A stretch of 42,808 nucleotides of DNA from an uncultured Oscillospiraceae bacterium. Lineage in GTDB: Bacteria > Bacillota > Clostridia > Oscillospirales > Oscillospiraceae. Position numbers and translations under genes: made by a program. The notes beneath the pieces are model-generated. The model was given only the letters and a program-made list of their open reading frames with translations, was not told the DNA's origin and did no database searches. This document shows positions 28,112 to 35,988 of the stretch, piece by piece (the first letter of the stretch is position 1; the number at the start of each line of letters is the position of its first letter). Location: contig CANQSU010000002.1 of assembly GCA_947626585.1 (NCBI GenBank), positions 1 through 42,808 on the forward strand. The letters run 5' to 3'.

Positions 28112-28768
28112 TTATCCCCTCTCCCCAAAGAAGTACTCTTCCAGCATCAGGCACAGGCAATGATAGACCGGCAGATGGAGTTCTTGAATCTTGTATGTCT
28201 CCGTCTCAGGTACGCAGATACATACATCGGCAAATTCCGAAAGCCTGCTATCTCTTTTGCCCGTGAGCCCAATCACCTTCAGATTTTTCGCCCTTGCGAC
28301 TGTGGCGGCATAGAGGACATTTTTGCTGTTTCCTGAAGTGGATATTCCTAAAAACACATCTTCTGGTTTGCCGTATCCGTTTACCTGCTGGGCAAAGCAC
28401 AGCTGTGGGTCGCAATCATTCATATAGGCTGTCGATAACGCCAGGTGACCGTCGAGAGCGATGGCGGGTAAGGCCATTTGAAGGTTCGCGCTAAGTACGG
28501 ATCCCAGCTCCGGCTGGCTGTCCAACAGCGCGGATGAAAAGTCCGCGTCGACTTTCCTCTTCAGTACGAACCCTTTCATAAGCTCGCCAACTATGTGTTC
28601 CGCGTCCGCCGCGGAGCCGCCGTTTCCGGCGATCAGAAGCTTTCCGCCCTCCGAATAGCTGTCGCGAATGATCTCGTACGCCTGTACTATCGCTACTTCG
28701 CAAGACTCCAAAAGTGGATACCGCCGGAGCAACTCTTCTATGAACTTTTTCTCTCTTTCACTCATCAT
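28112..28768 (-). CDS. gmhA: D-sedoheptulose-7-phosphate isomerase (SIS domain), copy B
   Basis: GGKLLIAGNGGSAADAEHIVGELMKGF...DVFLGISTSGNSKNVLYAATVARAKNL. Confidence 0.9.
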   Translation of the reverse strand: MMSEREKKFIEELLRRYPLLESCEVAIVQAYEIIRDSYSEGGKLLIAGNGGSAADAEHIVGELMKGFVLKRKVDADFSSALLDSQPELGSVLSANLQMALPAIALDGHLALSTAYMNDCDPQLCFAQQVNGYGKPEDVFLGISTSGNSKNVLYAATVARAKNLKVIGLTGKRDSRLSEFADVCICVPETETYKIQELHLPVYHCLCLMLEEYFFGERG

Positions 28769-28979
28769 AAGAACAGCTTCCCATCTTTTCAGTGAACTCC
28801 ATCAACGATCTTACTGTCATATCCTGTCCGTATATCTCATTAAAATCCTGTTCTTTCAAGTACCTGATCTCCCGCTCCAGTATAGATATCCCTTTTATCG
28901 GGACCATGGGCCTCGGGATGTCTTTTGTGACTGAGGCAAGCCGTGTGCCTTTCCCACCGGTCATCATCACGGTCTTCAT
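28758..28979 (-). pseudogene. Truncated/internally deleted HddC-like nucleotidyltransferase (73 aa)
   Basis: MKTVMMTGGKGTRLASVTKDIPRPMVPIKGISILEREIRYLKEQDFNEI is a normal nucleotidyltransferase N-terminus, then only YGQDMTVRSLMEFTEKMGSCSYDE; most of the domain is missing. Confidence 0.85.
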
Positions 28980-29995
28980 TATTGCTTTATCCTCTGCTCA
29001 TACTGTTCAGGAGAGTAGTGTATGACCCTGCTACCGCCATTTTCAAATCTGAACGGGATCTCCAGAAGGCCATTTAGAGCCTGCCGGACCGAATTCTGGT
29101 TCTCCGGCCTTACATAAAACAGCAGGAAACCGCCGCCGCCCGCGCCCAGAAGCTTTCCGCCCAGCGCCCCGGCCGACAGACCTCTCTCGTACAAGCTGTC
29201 GATGCTTTCTGTTGATACGACCCTGCTTGTCCCCCGCTTCAGCCTCCAGGTGTAATCCAGCAGTCGTCCGAAGTCGTCAATATCCGCCTTCCTGTCCGTA
29301 AGTATCTTCTCCGCCTCACCCACAAGTCCGTACATCTCCCTCAGTCTCGATAGCTTGTCCTCCGAATGTGAGGCGGTTGCCTTCTGGACATCTGAAGAAA
29401 ATCTGGTAAAGCCAGTAAAGAACATCATCAGGTTATTGTTCAGCTGTTCTCTCCTCTCGGGGGATATTATAATCGGGAGTACCTCATATCCGTCGGCGGT
29501 AAAATTGATTCTGTTCAAGCCCCCATACGCGGCGGCAATTTGATCCTGCCAGCCACCAGCCTCTTTACACAACACCCGCTCAAGGTAGATCGCTTCATCC
29601 GCAAGCTTTTTCTTGTCGGCATATTTCCCCTTTAAAGCGTAAAATGCGTTCAACATTCCCACAGCGAAGGAACTGCTTGTCCCCAGACCGGAACGGGCCG
29701 GCAGGTCCGCGTCGTAGGTGAGCCGCAACTCATGCATGTCAAGCATCTTCATAGCGTTACGGATGGCCGGATGTTCAATATCATCCACACGGTTTATCCG
29801 CTCCGTTTTCGAGTATGTAATATCCGTAGAGTACTCAAAAAACGGCGGAAGATGTCGGACCGTGACATAGCAGTATTTGTCAAATGTTGTGGACAAAACA
29901 GCTCCACCATATTCTCTGAAATATTCCTCCATGTCTGTTCCACCGCCGAAAAAGGACATGCGGAATGGTGTCTGTGTAATGATCAGACATATCAC
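28979..29995 (-). CDS. hddA: D-glycero-D-manno-heptose-7-phosphate kinase (GHMP family), copy B
   Basis: IITQTPFRMSFFGGGTDMEEYFREYGGAVLSTTFDKY...DLPARSGLGTSSSFAVGMLNAFYALKG...GGKLLGAGGGGFLLFYV. Confidence 0.92.
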   Translation of the reverse strand: MICLIITQTPFRMSFFGGGTDMEEYFREYGGAVLSTTFDKYCYVTVRHLPPFFEYSTDITYSKTERINRVDDIEHPAIRNAMKMLDMHELRLTYDADLPARSGLGTSSSFAVGMLNAFYALKGKYADKKKLADEAIYLERVLCKEAGGWQDQIAAAYGGLNRINFTADGYEVLPIIISPERREQLNNNLMMFFTGFTRFSSDVQKATASHSEDKLSRLREMYGLVGEAEKILTDRKADIDDFGRLLDYTWRLKRGTSRVVSTESIDSLYERGLSAGALGGKLLGAGGGGFLLFYVRPENQNSVRQALNGLLEIPFRFENGGSRVIHYSPEQYEQRIKQ

Positions 29996-30007
29996 TTCCT
30001 TCCAATT

Positions 30008-30412
30008 TTACTTCTTTCCCTCTGACTCACAAGGCGTGTCCTCAGCGCTCAATTTTTCCAGTATATTCAAAGTGTGGTCCAACGCCCTGATTACATGTAA
30101 ATGATAATTGTTTATTTCTCCCACGATTGGCTCAATAAGGAATCTTCCCAATTTTCGGATAACGCGTTTTATAAAAATGACTACCAGTGTCATAGCCTTA
30201 TGGTGAGTTTTTAAATCCCGGTCATAATGGATTTCTCTCTTCTTAAGTGTTTCCAGTTCCCTTTTAAGGGATGCAAGCTCTGCCCTTATGTCATCAGGAT
30301 TGCCAAAAATAACCTGTTCAAATGCCGGGATATTCTCCATTTCCCCGCGTGAAGAAATCTCACCTTTTATCGTCTCAGTAACCTGATTTACATCGGGATT
30401 TACAATGTCCAT
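30008..30412 (-). CDS. Small coiled-coil protein with IKRVIRKLGRFLIEPIV motif
   Basis: 134 aa; heptad-like AELASLKRELETLKKREI then IKRVIRKLGRFLIEPIVGEINNYHLHVIRALDHTLNIL. Confidence 0.7.
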   Translation of the reverse strand: MDIVNPDVNQVTETIKGEISSRGEMENIPAFEQVIFGNPDDIRAELASLKRELETLKKREIHYDRDLKTHHKAMTLVVIFIKRVIRKLGRFLIEPIVGEINNYHLHVIRALDHTLNILEKLSAEDTPCESEGKK

Positions 30413-30422
30413 GGGTCAACCT

Positions 30423-31493
30423 CTATACGATTTGTTTGAAATATTCCAGAAAATCGTTCTCCACTTTCTGCGGTTGGAAACTTTCCAATCTTTTTCTCTG
30501 CCCCGAAATGATTCGCTCGCGCATAGTCTTGTCATCTGTCAACCGCTTAATCCATTCTCCAATCAGCCGCGGATCCTTGTCGTCCAGCAGTACGCCACAC
30601 CCGTCCAATGTCCCCGAAATGGCCGCTGCCCGATAGGCTATAATCGGCAAGTCAAAAAACATAGCCTCTACGAGCGGGACACAAAACCCCTCATGTTCGC
30701 TCATACACAGAAAGATGTTCGCGCTTCTATAAATCGCAATAAGTTGCGCGAAACTGATATGTCCCGGAAATATCACATCCTGCGTACCAAGCACGTCTAA
30801 ATACTCATGCAACGCATCAGCATAATCCGTCACACTAACAGCCCCAACCAAAATCAACCGTGAACGGTAATTGATGTATTTTTTATAATAAGTAAAAGCT
30901 CTAATAACATCTTCCTGTTTCTTGTTGGGCGCCAGCCGTCCTACAAAGAGAATATTGATCCATCCATCGCCATACCGCTTCAACGTTTCCATGTCCGGCG
31001 GTGCCGTATAATCCTTAAATGGAATCAAGCATGAAGGCATAACCCATATCTGATTCGCTGAGTATCCCATCGCGATAAGGTCCCGCATGCTGAATTCGGA
31101 AAATGTGATACATTTTTCCACAACATTGGACAACTGCTTCACCTGATCCAGTCCTCGCCGGGTCTCATTTGCCATCTGGACGTCATATGGCTCAAAAAAT
31201 GATGGAGGGGTAATATTGTGGTACATCAATATTTTGCGGCATCTCCATGTTTTCAGCTTTAAGTTCAACGGTGACCCATCCGACAAATGATAAATCATCA
31301 AATCGTTTTCTTTCGGTGTTCGGAGGCAAAACAAGTGCTTAGCCGTATCGCGCGGGTAACGGTCATCTATAACCTGCGCATAGATTTCCGTGGAATAGCC
31401 GGCTTTTTGGAGAATAGCTTTCATGGCAACCGCGTGGTATCCAATTGCGTCTCCATAGGCCAGATTTCCAAGCACCTGAATAACTCTCATCAA
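30423..31493 (-). CDS. Glycosyltransferase family 4 (paralogue of 21714-22790)
   Basis: ILFVGRLAPNKKQEDVIRAFTYYKKYINYRSRLILVGAVSVTDYADAL...ANIFLCMSEHEGFCVPLVEAMFFDLPIIAYRAAA. Confidence 0.92.
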   Translation of the reverse strand: MMRVIQVLGNLAYGDAIGYHAVAMKAILQKAGYSTEIYAQVIDDRYPRDTAKHLFCLRTPKENDLMIYHLSDGSPLNLKLKTWRCRKILMYHNITPPSFFEPYDVQMANETRRGLDQVKQLSNVVEKCITFSEFSMRDLIAMGYSANQIWVMPSCLIPFKDYTAPPDMETLKRYGDGWINILFVGRLAPNKKQEDVIRAFTYYKKYINYRSRLILVGAVSVTDYADALHEYLDVLGTQDVIFPGHISFAQLIAIYRSANIFLCMSEHEGFCVPLVEAMFFDLPIIAYRAAAISGTLDGCGVLLDDKDPRLIGEWIKRLTDDKTMRERIISGQRKRLESFQPQKVENDFLEYFKQIV

Positions 31494-31513
31494 ACCGCCC
31501 TTCTCTCACCGTT

Positions 31514-32617
31514 TCAATTCAGAAGTGAATAATAAACGCCCTTTAAAATCTCTGCTGATCTGTCCCACGAAAAGAGCTTTGCTCTTTCCAACCCATGGTT
31601 ACAAAGTTCAGCTGCGTAATCCGGCTTGCTGATAACGCGCCAAAGACCCTCCGCAATGCTCTCAACAGAGGTCGGGTCCACATAGCACGCCGCATCACCC
31701 GCTACCTCAGGGAGTGAAGCCGCCCGCGAACAAACCACAGGCGTTCCAAATGACATCGCCTCCAACGGTGGGATTCCAAATCCCTCATACAGAGACGGAA
31801 ATACAAAAGCGGTAGCATTTACATATAAGGCTCTTTTCTCCGCATTAGAAACATACCCGCGAAAAACAATATCCTGTCTACAACATATACTCTCGGCTGT
31901 CTTGTATATGTTCTCGCAATTCCATCCGCGGCCGCCCGCTAATACCAGCTTGTGAGGTATATTTGTCTCTCGCTTTAGCAGCTCAAAGGCCCGTAACAGT
32001 CTCACAATATTCTTTCTCGGCTCTATTGCCCCTAAATATAATATATACGGATCGCATATTCTATTTTCGACAGCCGCAGTCGTCGCCTGAACCCCAGACG
32101 CGGCCGCGGGAACTACAATGATGCGCTCCGGTGGCACGTCTAAGAGTTCCTCAATCTCTCTTTTTGAGAATTGAGAACTCGTCACAATCAATTGGCTTCT
32201 CTCAACGCTATACATAATCCCATTGCGGATACGGCGAAGATTTGTAGCACTGACCGTTTCCGGGTAACGCTGATAGGTCATATCATGAATGGTTGTTATA
32301 ACGGTTCCAGTTATTCTGGGTGGCACTATATAATTGAAAAAATGCGTTACATCTGCCGGAGGGAACATCCAGGAATAACGAATAGGGACAACATTCCAAA
32401 TTCTCCTGTATACTCCATATGACATGAATCTATTTTCCTCGACCGCCATATCAATTCCGGTCAATTCTTCCTTCTTTCTACGTCCTAAAATATTAAATAC
32501 ATTTCCCTGATAGACAATCTCCGCATCTGATACCATCCTCCGCGCAAGTTCATATGTATAGTTTCCAATCCCCGCACGGTTTCCACAACACGGTTGCAAC
32601 TCAAGAGCTACATTCAT
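31514..32617 (-). CDS. Glycosyltransferase family 4 (mannosyltransferase-like)
   Basis: [47 protein letters not shown]...[41 protein letters not shown]. Confidence 0.92.
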   Translation of the reverse strand: MNVALELQPCCGNRAGIGNYTYELARRMVSDAEIVYQGNVFNILGRRKKEELTGIDMAVEENRFMSYGVYRRIWNVVPIRYSWMFPPADVTHFFNYIVPPRITGTVITTIHDMTYQRYPETVSATNLRRIRNGIMYSVERSQLIVTSSQFSKREIEELLDVPPERIIVVPAAASGVQATTAAVENRICDPYILYLGAIEPRKNIVRLLRAFELLKRETNIPHKLVLAGGRGWNCENIYKTAESICCRQDIVFRGYVSNAEKRALYVNATAFVFPSLYEGFGIPPLEAMSFGTPVVCSRAASLPEVAGDAACYVDPTSVESIAEGLWRVISKPDYAAELCNHGLERAKLFSWDRSAEILKGVYYSLLN

Positions 32618-33742
32618 TTACAAAAGGAACTCCTCTATTATCTCGTTTAGCCTCTCCGCCGACAGCTCCCAGGAGAAGCGCTTGACATTCTCAAAGCCCA
32701 GGTCAATCAGGCCGTGGGCGTAATTTGTATCCGTAAGCACCCTTGCCATGCCGGCGCAAATGCTCTCCGCGTCGTAAGGGCCTACGAACTCCGCTCCGGC
32801 CCCCGCCACCTCGGGCAGGGATGAAACATTGCTGGCAACCACAGGCGTCCCGCACCGCTGGGCCTCTATGACCGGGATGCCGAAGCCCTCATAAAGCGTC
32901 GCGAAAACGAACAAGTCCGCCGCGGTATACAAGGCCGGCATGTCCTCGTCGGGGACAAAGCCCGTAAAGATAACGTCGTCACGATGCTTTATATCTCTCA
33001 GGGCGGCGTCCCTGTCGAATTTCCAGCCCTGCTCCCCGGTTATGGCCAGCTTATGGGGCAGGCCCGTCCGCTCCTTCATGAGGTCAAAGGCCCGGATCAT
33101 CCGCTCAAGATTTTTCCGGGGGTTATTGTTGCCCACGAAAAGTATGTATCTTTCCGGTAAGCCGTACCTCTCCCGAAGCTCCGAAAGGGTCCCTTCGTCG
33201 GTGACCCGGCCCATGTTGTCGGAGCAGGCCATGGGTATGACCCTTATCCTCTCCGGCAGCAGTCCCAGAAGCTTCACCATCTCACTTTTCGTAAACTCCG
33301 ATATGGCGAGGAAAAGCTCCGCCCGGTGGCATACATATTTATATTGGAGCCGCCACAGCAGTACCCTGGACCTTTTGTAGACCTCCGGCATCCGGAATAC
33401 CGCCAGATCCGTCACCAATGGGACCAGCTTGCAACTCTTAGGCAGAAAAAACGGTGTCTTGGAGTCCGTGGTCAGGAAGACGGAATCCTTGCAGTATTTT
33501 GGGCCCATCTGGAAAGTCTGGAAAAGCACCCGCTTCAGTCCCCGGCCGTACTCAATGGGAACTCGAACAATTTCCGCCCTGTCCCCCGCGTCCAGCTCCG
33601 GCGCGTCCGAGGTGAGAATTATCCGACACTCGTGTTCTGTCATGCGTGCAAAGGTCCCGAAAAGATCCCGGATCATGACCCCGATCCCCGAACTCCGAGG
33701 CTTGTACTGAAGCCCGTTGATGACTATCTTCAACTCTCCCAC
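32618..33742 (-). CDS. Glycosyltransferase family 4 (mannosyltransferase-like)
   Basis: GTG start (VGELKIVINGLQYKPRSSGIG) preceded by GGAGG; YILFVGNNNPRKNLERMIRAFDLMKERTGLPHKLAITGEQGWKFD...[38 protein letters not shown]. The 33931 ORF start is probably upstream read-through. Confidence 0.9.
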   Translation of the reverse strand: MGELKIVINGLQYKPRSSGIGVMIRDLFGTFARMTEHECRIILTSDAPELDAGDRAEIVRVPIEYGRGLKRVLFQTFQMGPKYCKDSVFLTTDSKTPFFLPKSCKLVPLVTDLAVFRMPEVYKRSRVLLWRLQYKYVCHRAELFLAISEFTKSEMVKLLGLLPERIRVIPMACSDNMGRVTDEGTLSELRERYGLPERYILFVGNNNPRKNLERMIRAFDLMKERTGLPHKLAITGEQGWKFDRDAALRDIKHRDDVIFTGFVPDEDMPALYTAADLFVFATLYEGFGIPVIEAQRCGTPVVASNVSSLPEVAGAGAEFVGPYDAESICAGMARVLTDTNYAHGLIDLGFENVKRFSWELSAERLNEIIEEFLL

Positions 33743-33897
33743 CCCACTGTCATCTGTTCCTCCAACTGTCGGTTCAAAGTCTCCTCCGCCAACAGAAGGA
33801 CCCGGGCCTCGGCTTCGTATAGGACAGAATAAAAAATATGTTAGAAATTTGCGCAAAAAATAGAGCGAAGTTTTTTCGATTTCGCACTTGCTGATAC

Positions 33898-33926
33898 ATA
33901 TTAGCACGAAATGCGAGACTTTGCAA
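33898..33926 (-). promoter_or_regulatory. SigmaA-type promoter for the long glycan operon
   Basis: Minus strand TTGCAA-17 bp-TAATAT (-35 at 33921-33926, -10 at 33898-33903). Confidence 0.7.
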
Positions 33927-34135
33927 CACAAAATGAAGAAAATACGGCTGGGAAGTTTCTGTGTAGGAGTCTATTTTTTATACATCTTTGTAATTCTGTC
34001 TTATTTGGGCGCTGCTCCCAATCCTTCCACCCGTCATACGTATCCCTGTCCGGAGGAAACGTATTTCATACTGACGGCCTCCTCTTTGGAACGGTCCGGG
34101 ACGTCATGTTGTCGTGTCACACTTTATGTGGCGAG

Positions 34136-34378
34136 TTATCTCTGATTGTGTATAAGCAGTCCGGCGGTGAGGTCGACGAGGTCCTCTTCGCCGGATTCGA
34201 ACACCGCCACAAGATAGTCTCGTGAGCTGTACCGGGCATACAGGTTGGATAGATCAGTACCGTCCTTCTCCGCATTTGCCAGCCAGATCTCGACGACCTT
34301 CTTTTTTTCGCAAACATTTATCTCCAAAAAATCACGCTCCCACCGGCTATTTTCCACCGATGGGAGCGTTTTATTCAC
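34136..34378 (-). CDS. Small hypothetical protein near the element's right end
   Basis: 80 aa; ...KKVVEIWLANAEKDGTDLSNLYARYSSRDYLVAVFESGEEDLVDLTAGLLIHNQR; resembles small proteins seen near Clostridial mobile elements (recollection only). Confidence 0.6.
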   Translation of the reverse strand: MNKTLPSVENSRWERDFLEINVCEKKKVVEIWLANAEKDGTDLSNLYARYSSRDYLVAVFESGEEDLVDLTAGLLIHNQR

Positions 34379-34516
34379 ATGGTCATCGTCCAGTTCTGTT
34401 CATCCTCATGGTCGTCGGGTTTGTGACCCATGCTGTACATGTGCGTCGTGATGGATTTGTGTGGGAAGATGGTGCTTGCCGCCACATTGGGAGCGACCAT
34501 GGCCTCGCGGATGATT

Positions 34517-34693
34517 TTATGTACCTCCTGTCCTCTCGACAAACGTCAGAATAGCGAGGCAAAACCTCTCCCACCATGTCAATGCTGTCAGTGACGGGTC
34601 GCCGTCGCGGATGCGCAGGGTGCGGCGGATCTCCTTGGGGATGACCACGCGGCCCAGGTCGTCTATGCGTCTGACTATACCGGTTGCCTTCAT
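34517..34693 (-). pseudogene. spoVT: 5' part of spoVT (AbrB N-terminal half) truncated by the element; 58-aa hybrid ORF
   Basis: Translated by hand (absent from ORF track): MKATGIVRRIDDLGRVVIPKEIRRTLRIRDGDP, then element-encoded SLTALTWWERFCLAILTFVERTGGT*. AGGAGG 8 nt upstream of ATG. Confidence 0.93.
34595..34608. repeat. Attachment-site core, right junction
   Basis: CGGGTCGCCGTCGC, identical to 1493-1506; lies exactly where the spoVT N-terminal half is cut. Confidence 0.9.
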
Positions 34694-34731
34694 TCTGAAG
34701 TCCTCCTGTCTCTATTTGTTTCGACAGGAAT

Positions 34732-34761
34732 TAGTATCCGCCGTTATCGCGGCAATATTCA
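34732..34761 (-). promoter_or_regulatory. Forespore sigmaG/sigmaF-like promoter of spoVT
   Basis: Minus strand TGAATA-17 bp-GATACTA (-35 at 34756-34761, -10 at 34732-34738), ~40 nt upstream of the spoVT ATG. Confidence 0.65.
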
Positions 34762-34784
34762 ATTGGACGGATTTGGAAAACAAA

Positions 34785-34825
34785 CGCGGCCTGACCCGGC
34801 GCATGTCGTTCCGGGTCAGGCCGCG
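34785..34825 (-). terminator. Intrinsic terminator of the 34866-35417 gene
   Basis: Perfect 15-bp stem CGCGGCCTGACCCGG/CCGGGTCAGGCCGCG, 11-nt loop, followed on the minus strand by TTTGTTTT. Confidence 0.85.
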
Positions 34826-34865
34826 ACTATTTTGCGATGTAAGGGGCGGTCTCATAACCGCGCTT

Positions 34866-35417
34866 TTATTCCCGCCTGGCGAGAATGGATTCCATGTTGT
34901 CCAATATAAACTGCTGTGCCTCGCGGTTATAAATGACCACGGCGTACGTTCCGTTCCGCCCTTGGCGGTAGTCCAGACTGATGCCCAGACTCTCGCCGAA
35001 GGAAGTGGGCCGCTTGGTCTGTTTGCCGTCGGAGTCCGTAACGATTTGCAACGCGCCCGCGTCAATAAGGAAGGCCGTAATATCCTTGTAGCACAGCTTT
35101 TTCATGTTGTCATTGGCGACAAGCTCCGTGATACGCTGGGCGATCTTGGAGACAGGCAGCGGCTCCGGGGGAAATTCATATCGCTCAAGCTCCTGACGGG
35201 TTATACGGAAAGGTGTCTTTTTGTCCCTTTTAGGCACGGCGCCTCCGGCATCCACGACCCAGCTCAAAACCTCCTCCACATAGAGAAGGCACCGGCAGAT
35301 ACGTATGTTGTTCAGCACACTGTCTTCGCTGACATCCGCTCCCGTGATCGGATTCCGCCCACGAGCCAGCATACCTATGTAATCCCTGGCACGTTTCATT
35401 TTTTCAAGCTCATCCAT
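34866..35417 (-). CDS. Hypothetical protein
   Basis: 183-aa ORF starting MDELEKMKRARDYIGMLARGRNPITGADVSEDSVLNNIRICRCLLYVEEVL; no family recognised. Confidence 0.7.
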   Translation of the reverse strand: MDELEKMKRARDYIGMLARGRNPITGADVSEDSVLNNIRICRCLLYVEEVLSWVVDAGGAVPKRDKKTPFRITRQELERYEFPPEPLPVSKIAQRITELVANDNMKKLCYKDITAFLIDAGALQIVTDSDGKQTKRPTSFGESLGISLDYRQGRNGTYAVVIYNREAQQFILDNMESILARRE

Positions 35418-35464
35418 CCGGTACGCCTCCCGTCTTTCGGATCAGAACACTTTCGACGGGAATC

Positions 35465-35974
35465 TTATCTGCTCCACTCCTTGATGAGCCTCAACACATC
35501 CTCTTTGCCGCCAACGGTGAAGCCGTCCAGGGCGGTCATGACGCCCAGCTTGCCGGTGTTCTGGATGATGAGCAGATGCTCCGTCTCCAGAGTACGGGTC
35601 ACATCCTCATAGTTTACAATGAGAGGATCAACGGAGGTCAGCACCTCCATCCGGTCCTCGTAGAACCTGGTCACTCTCTCCATATTGCCGTCCGAGCGCT
35701 CATTTATGGCCTTCCAGCCCCGCTTAATGCGGCTGCGGGGAATATACACGGCCAGATAGACGCAAACGGCCGCGAAGGTGACGGTCTCAATGAGTATGGG
35801 AAAGACGTGACCGCCCTTCCATATGGAGAAACCGGTGACCCCGGCCCATACAACGGTCAGGAAAATGATGAGCTTTTTCAACGTGGGGCCGTAATCCAGT
35901 CCGATGATGCGCTTCATACCCTCGCGAAAAAGCTCCTCGGTAACGGTAAATCTGTTTTCAGCTATAAGGTCCAT
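35465..35974 (-). CDS. YcxB-like membrane protein
   Basis: Two TMs followed by RFYEDRMEVLTSVDPLIVNYEDVTRTLETEHLLIIQ; start MDLIAENRF with AAGGAGG upstream. Confidence 0.7.
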   Translation of the reverse strand: MDLIAENRFTVTEELFREGMKRIIGLDYGPTLKKLIIFLTVVWAGVTGFSIWKGGHVFPILIETVTFAAVCVYLAVYIPRSRIKRGWKAINERSDGNMERVTRFYEDRMEVLTSVDPLIVNYEDVTRTLETEHLLIIQNTGKLGVMTALDGFTVGGKEDVLRLIKEWSR

Positions 35975-35988
35975 CTTTTTGCGCCTCC

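Larger units (their letters stand above)
1493..34608. mobile_element. ~33.1 kb site-specific element inserted in spoVT, carrying its own serine recombinase and a surface-glycan biosynthesis/export cargo
   Basis: 14-bp direct repeats at both ends; split host gene with complementary halves; recombinase at one end; reconstructed attP is a 58-bp imperfect palindrome. Confidence 0.93.

Noticed and set aside
33743-33931. Extended N-terminus of the 32618 GT4 ORF
   Set aside because: Extension overlaps the predicted promoter/leader; GTG at 33742 with GGAGG upstream and the GT4 start VGELKIVINGLQY fit better.
1493-34608. Chromosomal inversion or assembly misjoin splitting spoVT
   Set aside because: Both halves keep the same orientation, share an exact 14-bp core, and the element ends form a symmetric attP, which favours site-specific insertion; read-level confirmation is still needed.
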